From contig NZ_HG326652.1 of the NCBI RefSeq assembly GCF_000308295.2, positions 2,328,818 to 2,392,817 of the forward strand: a stretch of 64,000 bases of DNA, written 5' to 3'. Under the pieces are notes generated by a model. It was given only the letters and a program-made list of their open reading frames with translations, searched no databases and was not told the DNA's origin. The translations under genes were made by a program, and so were the position numbers. Each line of letters starts with the position of its first letter. Positions within the stretch are counted from its first letter, which is position 1. This document shows, piece by piece, positions 61,536 through 64,000 of this stretch. The stretch is from Afipia birgiae 34632 (GTDB lineage Bacteria > Pseudomonadota > Alphaproteobacteria > Rhizobiales > Xanthobacteraceae).

Positions 61536-62615
61536 TCACATTGCCGTCGGCGCGGCAACGAGCCGGCCGGCTTGATCGAAAATAAAAAGATCGTTCGGGT
61601 CGAGCATCGCATCGAGATCCTGCCCCGGCAGGAATTCGTGAATACCCGGAAGCACCGCGACCCAGTTGTAGCCCTCGCGCTTGAGATGCACGAAGCTTTC
61701 CGAACCGGTGATCTCGGTAACGCTGACGGTGGTAACGAACGCATGCCGGCCGGGAGATGCACCGGCGACGTTGAGCTGGTGTGCACGAAACCCAACCTTG
61801 TAGGTGCCGTCACTGAGGCCTTCATAAAGACCAGCCACCGGGGCGCGCTCGCCGCCAGAATAGATGATCGATCCATTCCTCTTCTCGATGCCGACAGTGT
61901 TCAGCGGCGGATCGGAAAACACCTCCGCCACTTCCACCGTGTCGGGACGCCGATAGACCTGCGGGGTCGCGCCGACCTGCAGCGCCTGTCCCTCGCCCAT
62001 GCAGACCGTGCGGCCGCCGAGCAGCAACGCTTCGGAGGGTTCGGTTGTGGCATAGACAAAGATCGCGCCGGACTCTTCAAAAATGCGCGGCAGCTCTGTG
62101 CGCAATTCCTCGCGCAATTTGTAATCGAGATTGGCGAGCGGCTCGTCGAGCAGCACAAGGTCCGCGCCCTTGACCAGCGCCCGCGCGATTGCGGTGCGTT
62201 GCTGCTGGCCGCCTGACAACTGCAACGGCGTGCGATTGAGATAAGGCTCCAGCTTGAGCAGTTTCGCCGCGTCCCGCACGCGGGTTTCGATCTCGTCGCG
62301 CGCCACACCCTGCACCCGCAGCGGCGACGCTATATTCTCGTAAACCGACAGCGTCGGATAGTTGATAAACTGCTGATAGACCATCGCCACAGAGCGCTTG
62401 CGCACATCGAAGCCGGTGACGTCCTTGCCATCGGCAAGGATGCGGCCGGCGGTCGGCTTGTCGAGCCCGGCCAGCAGCCGCATGATCGAGGTCTTGCCTG
62501 ACAATGTCGGCCCGAGCAGCACGCTCAAGGTGCCGCGCTCAAGCGTCAGCGTCACATCTCGAATCCAGGGAACGCCGTTAACCTCGCGCGAAACCTGATC
62601 GAGGGTGACGCTCAT
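61536..62615 (-). CDS. glpS: Glycerol ABC transporter ATPase GlpS (switch histidine missing)
   Basis: A 359-residue MalK-like ATPase. Walker A GPTLSGKTS (35-43), signature LSGGQQQ (near 132) and Walker B VLLDEPLANLD are intact. At the switch histidine, where MalK relatives read THDQ, the sequence is VYATTEPSEA (near 189), so His is replaced by Thr. Together with GlpT this leaves one canonical and one degenerate composite ATP site. The start overlaps the glpD stop by four bases, and two palindromes separate it from glpT. Confidence 0.9.
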   Translation of the reverse strand: MSVTLDQVSREVNGVPWIRDVTLTLERGTLSVLLGPTLSGKTSIMRLLAGLDKPTAGRILADGKDVTGFDVRKRSVAMVYQQFINYPTLSVYENIASPLRVQGVARDEIETRVRDAAKLLKLEPYLNRTPLQLSGGQQQRTAIARALVKGADLVLLDEPLANLDYKLREELRTELPRIFEESGAIFVYATTEPSEALLLGGRTVCMGEGQALQVGATPQVYRRPDTVEVAEVFSDPPLNTVGIEKRNGSIIYSGGERAPVAGLYEGLSDGTYKVGFRAHQLNVAGASPGRHAFVTTVSVTEITGSESFVHLKREGYNWVAVLPGIHEFLPGQDLDAMLDPNDLFIFDQAGRLVAAPTAM

Positions 62616-64000
62616 CCGCGGCCTCCGGCTTCCCTCAGCGGTGTGTTGAGACCGCTGCGATGCTTGGCGATCCAGTCGTCGAGCGCCTTCACCTCATCAG
62701 CGGAGAGACGCAGGCCCAGCTTGGACCGTCGCCAGACAATGTCCTCGGCGGTACGCGCGAATTCGTGCGCGATCAGGTAGCGGACTTCACGTTCCGTCAG
62801 CGTGTCGCCAAACACTTGTCCGAGGTCCGCAGCGGATGATGCCTTGTCGAGAACCTTGCTGGCCCGCGTACCATAGGCGTGCGCAAGGCGAAGCGCGAGA
62901 GCACGCGACAGGAACGAATTGTCGCGGACCAATTCATCCGCCAGTGCCGGGATCGCGGACACGTCGAGATCGCCACCGGGCAACGGCGTGGTGCCGGTCC
63001 AGCCCGCGGGCTTTGCTTTTCCGGGAAGATATTGCTCCAGCCGCTCCAGCGCCTCTTCGGACAAGCGGCGGTAGGTCGTGATCTTGCCGCCGAAGATCGA
63101 CAGCAGCGGCAGCCCGCCCGGCGCATCGTATTCGAACACGTAATCCCGAGTGGCCGCCTTGGCCTCGCTGGCGCCGTCGTCATAGAGCGGACGCACGCCG
63201 GCATAGGCCCACACCACGTCTTCGGGCTTCACGGATTTGGCAAGATAGTCATTCACCGACTGGCACAGATAGGCGATTTCCTCCGCCGAGGCCTTGACCT
63301 TGGATGGATCACCGTCGTAATCGCGATCGGTGGTTCCGATCAGCGTAAAATCGTTTTGAAACGGAATGACGAAGACCACGCGACCGTCGGCGTTCTGGAA
63401 TGTGTAGGCGCGATCGTGGTCGTAAAGCCGCGGCACCACGATGTGCGAGCCCTGAACCAGACGGACTTTGGACTTGGCATTAACTCCGGCGCCCCGGTTC
63501 AACACATCCTCGACCCATGGACCGCCCGCGTTGACCAGCGCCCGCGCCTGGATGCTGCTTTTCGCACCGGTGACAGTGTCCTCCAGCAGAACCTGCCAGC
63601 AATCGCCCTGCCGCCTCGCCTCGACGGCACGCGTCCGCGTGCGGATCACCGCACCGCGATCCGCCGCATCGCGCGCGTTGAGGACCACAAGGCGCGCGTC
63701 GTCGACGAAGCAGTCCGAGTACTCGAAACCCTTGGTGAAGCGGCCGGGGACCAGCGGTTGGCCGACCGGATCACGGCTCAGGTCAACCGTGCGCGTGGCA
63801 GGGAGCAGGCGCCGCCCGCCGAGATAGTCGTACATGAAAAGACCGAGCCGCAGCAGCCAGGCCGGACGCAGCCCGGCATGATGCGGCAGCACGAAGCGCA
63901 GCGGACGAATGATGTGGGGGGCGATCTGCCAGAGCACTTCCCGCTCCAGCAGCGCCTCGCGAACGAGACGGAACTCGTAATATTCGAGATAGCGCAGACC
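62612..64000 (-). CDS. glpD: Glycerol-3-phosphate dehydrogenase GlpD (N-terminus beyond the window)
   Basis: FAD-dependent, membrane-associated glycerol-3-phosphate dehydrogenase. About 462 C-terminal residues are visible; the reading frame is open to the window edge (GLRYLEYYEFRLVREALLER), so the ATG-like start at 63937 is not the real one. Family marks include VNAGGPWVEDVLNR, IGTTDRDYDGDPSKV and FGGKITTYRRLSEEALERLE. It oxidises glycerol-3-phosphate to dihydroxyacetone phosphate. It is the first gene seen of the glpDSTPQUV operon; a glycerol kinase is not in the window. Confidence 0.93.
   Translation of the reverse strand, partial: GLRYLEYYEFRLVREALLEREVLWQIAPHIIRPLRFVLPHHAGLRPAWLLRLGLFMYDYLGGRRLLPATRTVDLSRDPVGQPLVPGRFTKGFEYSDCFVDDARLVVLNARDAADRGAVIRTRTRAVEARRQGDCWQVLLEDTVTGAKSSIQARALVNAGGPWVEDVLNRGAGVNAKSKVRLVQGSHIVVPRLYDHDRAYTFQNADGRVVFVIPFQNDFTLIGTTDRDYDGDPSKVKASAEEIAYLCQSVNDYLAKSVKPEDVVWAYAGVRPLYDDGASEAKAATRDYVFEYDAPGGLPLLSIFGGKITTYRRLSEEALERLEQYLPGKAKPAGWTGTTPLPGGDLDVSAIPALADELVRDNSFLSRALALRLAHAYGTRASKVLDKASSAADLGQVFGDTLTEREVRYLIAHEFARTAEDIVWRRSKLGLRLSADEVKALDDWIAKHRSGLNTPLREAGGRG

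Overview
The window is GC-rich, densely coding alphaproteobacterial DNA. Small palindromic repeats of the type CGTCATTGCGAG...CTCGCAATGACG occur six times, and a second family (CGTCATCCTGAGGTGCGAG...) occurs twice. Together with the gene content (several branched-chain/aromatic-acid type ABC importers linked to CoA ligases, BKACE enzymes, a rhizobial-type glycerol ABC operon) they point to the Bradyrhizobium/Rhodopseudomonas/Afipia group (Nitrobacteraceae). No rRNA, tRNA, CRISPR array, prophage or insertion sequence was seen.

Layout. (1) 1-4989: HAAT-type ABC importer A (binding protein, livH, livM, livG, livF), followed by a CDF-like membrane protein (5043-5969). (2) 6147-6821: Crp/Fnr-type regulator, divergent from importer B (7092-14159: livG, acyl-CoA synthetase, livH, livM, binding protein, livF), then a PaaK-like protein and a class III CoA-transferase (to 16776). 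(3) 16881-22102: exported single-heme-motif protein, MFS transporter, small ORF, amidase, small exported protein. (4) 22262-33310: tripartite TctCBA carboxylate transporter, serine/alanine-glyoxylate-type aminotransferase, divergent GntR regulator, then a FAD/Fe-S 2-hydroxyacid dehydrogenase, GlcG-like protein, CoA-transferase and crotonase. (5) 33297-45332: beta-keto acid cleavage enzymes (BKACE, one frameshifted), hydratase, biotin-dependent acyl-CoA carboxylase, acyl-CoA synthetase, two acyl-CoA dehydrogenases, GST and AraC regulator. (6) 45390-56067: acyl-CoA dehydrogenase, crotonase, a phosphotransferase plus small partner protein resembling the LvaA/LvaB/LvaC 4-hydroxyacyl-CoA module, and importer C (livH, frameshifted livM, livG, livF, acyl-CoA synthetase, binding protein). 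(7) 56415-64000: a glpD-S-T-P-Q-U-V glycerol uptake operon, glpD running off the end.

How it works together: the window is largely a carboxylic-acid scavenging region. Periplasmic binding proteins and ABC or TTT transporters bring acids in, AMP-forming ligases or CoA-transferases activate them, and acyl-CoA dehydrogenases, carboxylase, hydratases, BKACE and the kinase-type module degrade them; local Crp/Fnr, GntR and AraC regulators sit beside the units they may control.

The most interesting points are: complementary degenerate ATPase motifs in the GlpS/GlpT pair and in all three LivG/LivF pairs, with a Walker A Lys-to-Arg change in importer A LivF; an LvaABC-like 4-hydroxyacyl-CoA kinase/elimination module beside an acid importer and CoA ligase; a carboxylase/acyl-CoA dehydrogenase/BKACE cluster that could be an acyclic-terpenoid-like pathway with an unusual final step; three 15-bp tandem repeats in its divergent promoter; and two one-base frameshifts. 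All family assignments come from reading the sequence without a database search.
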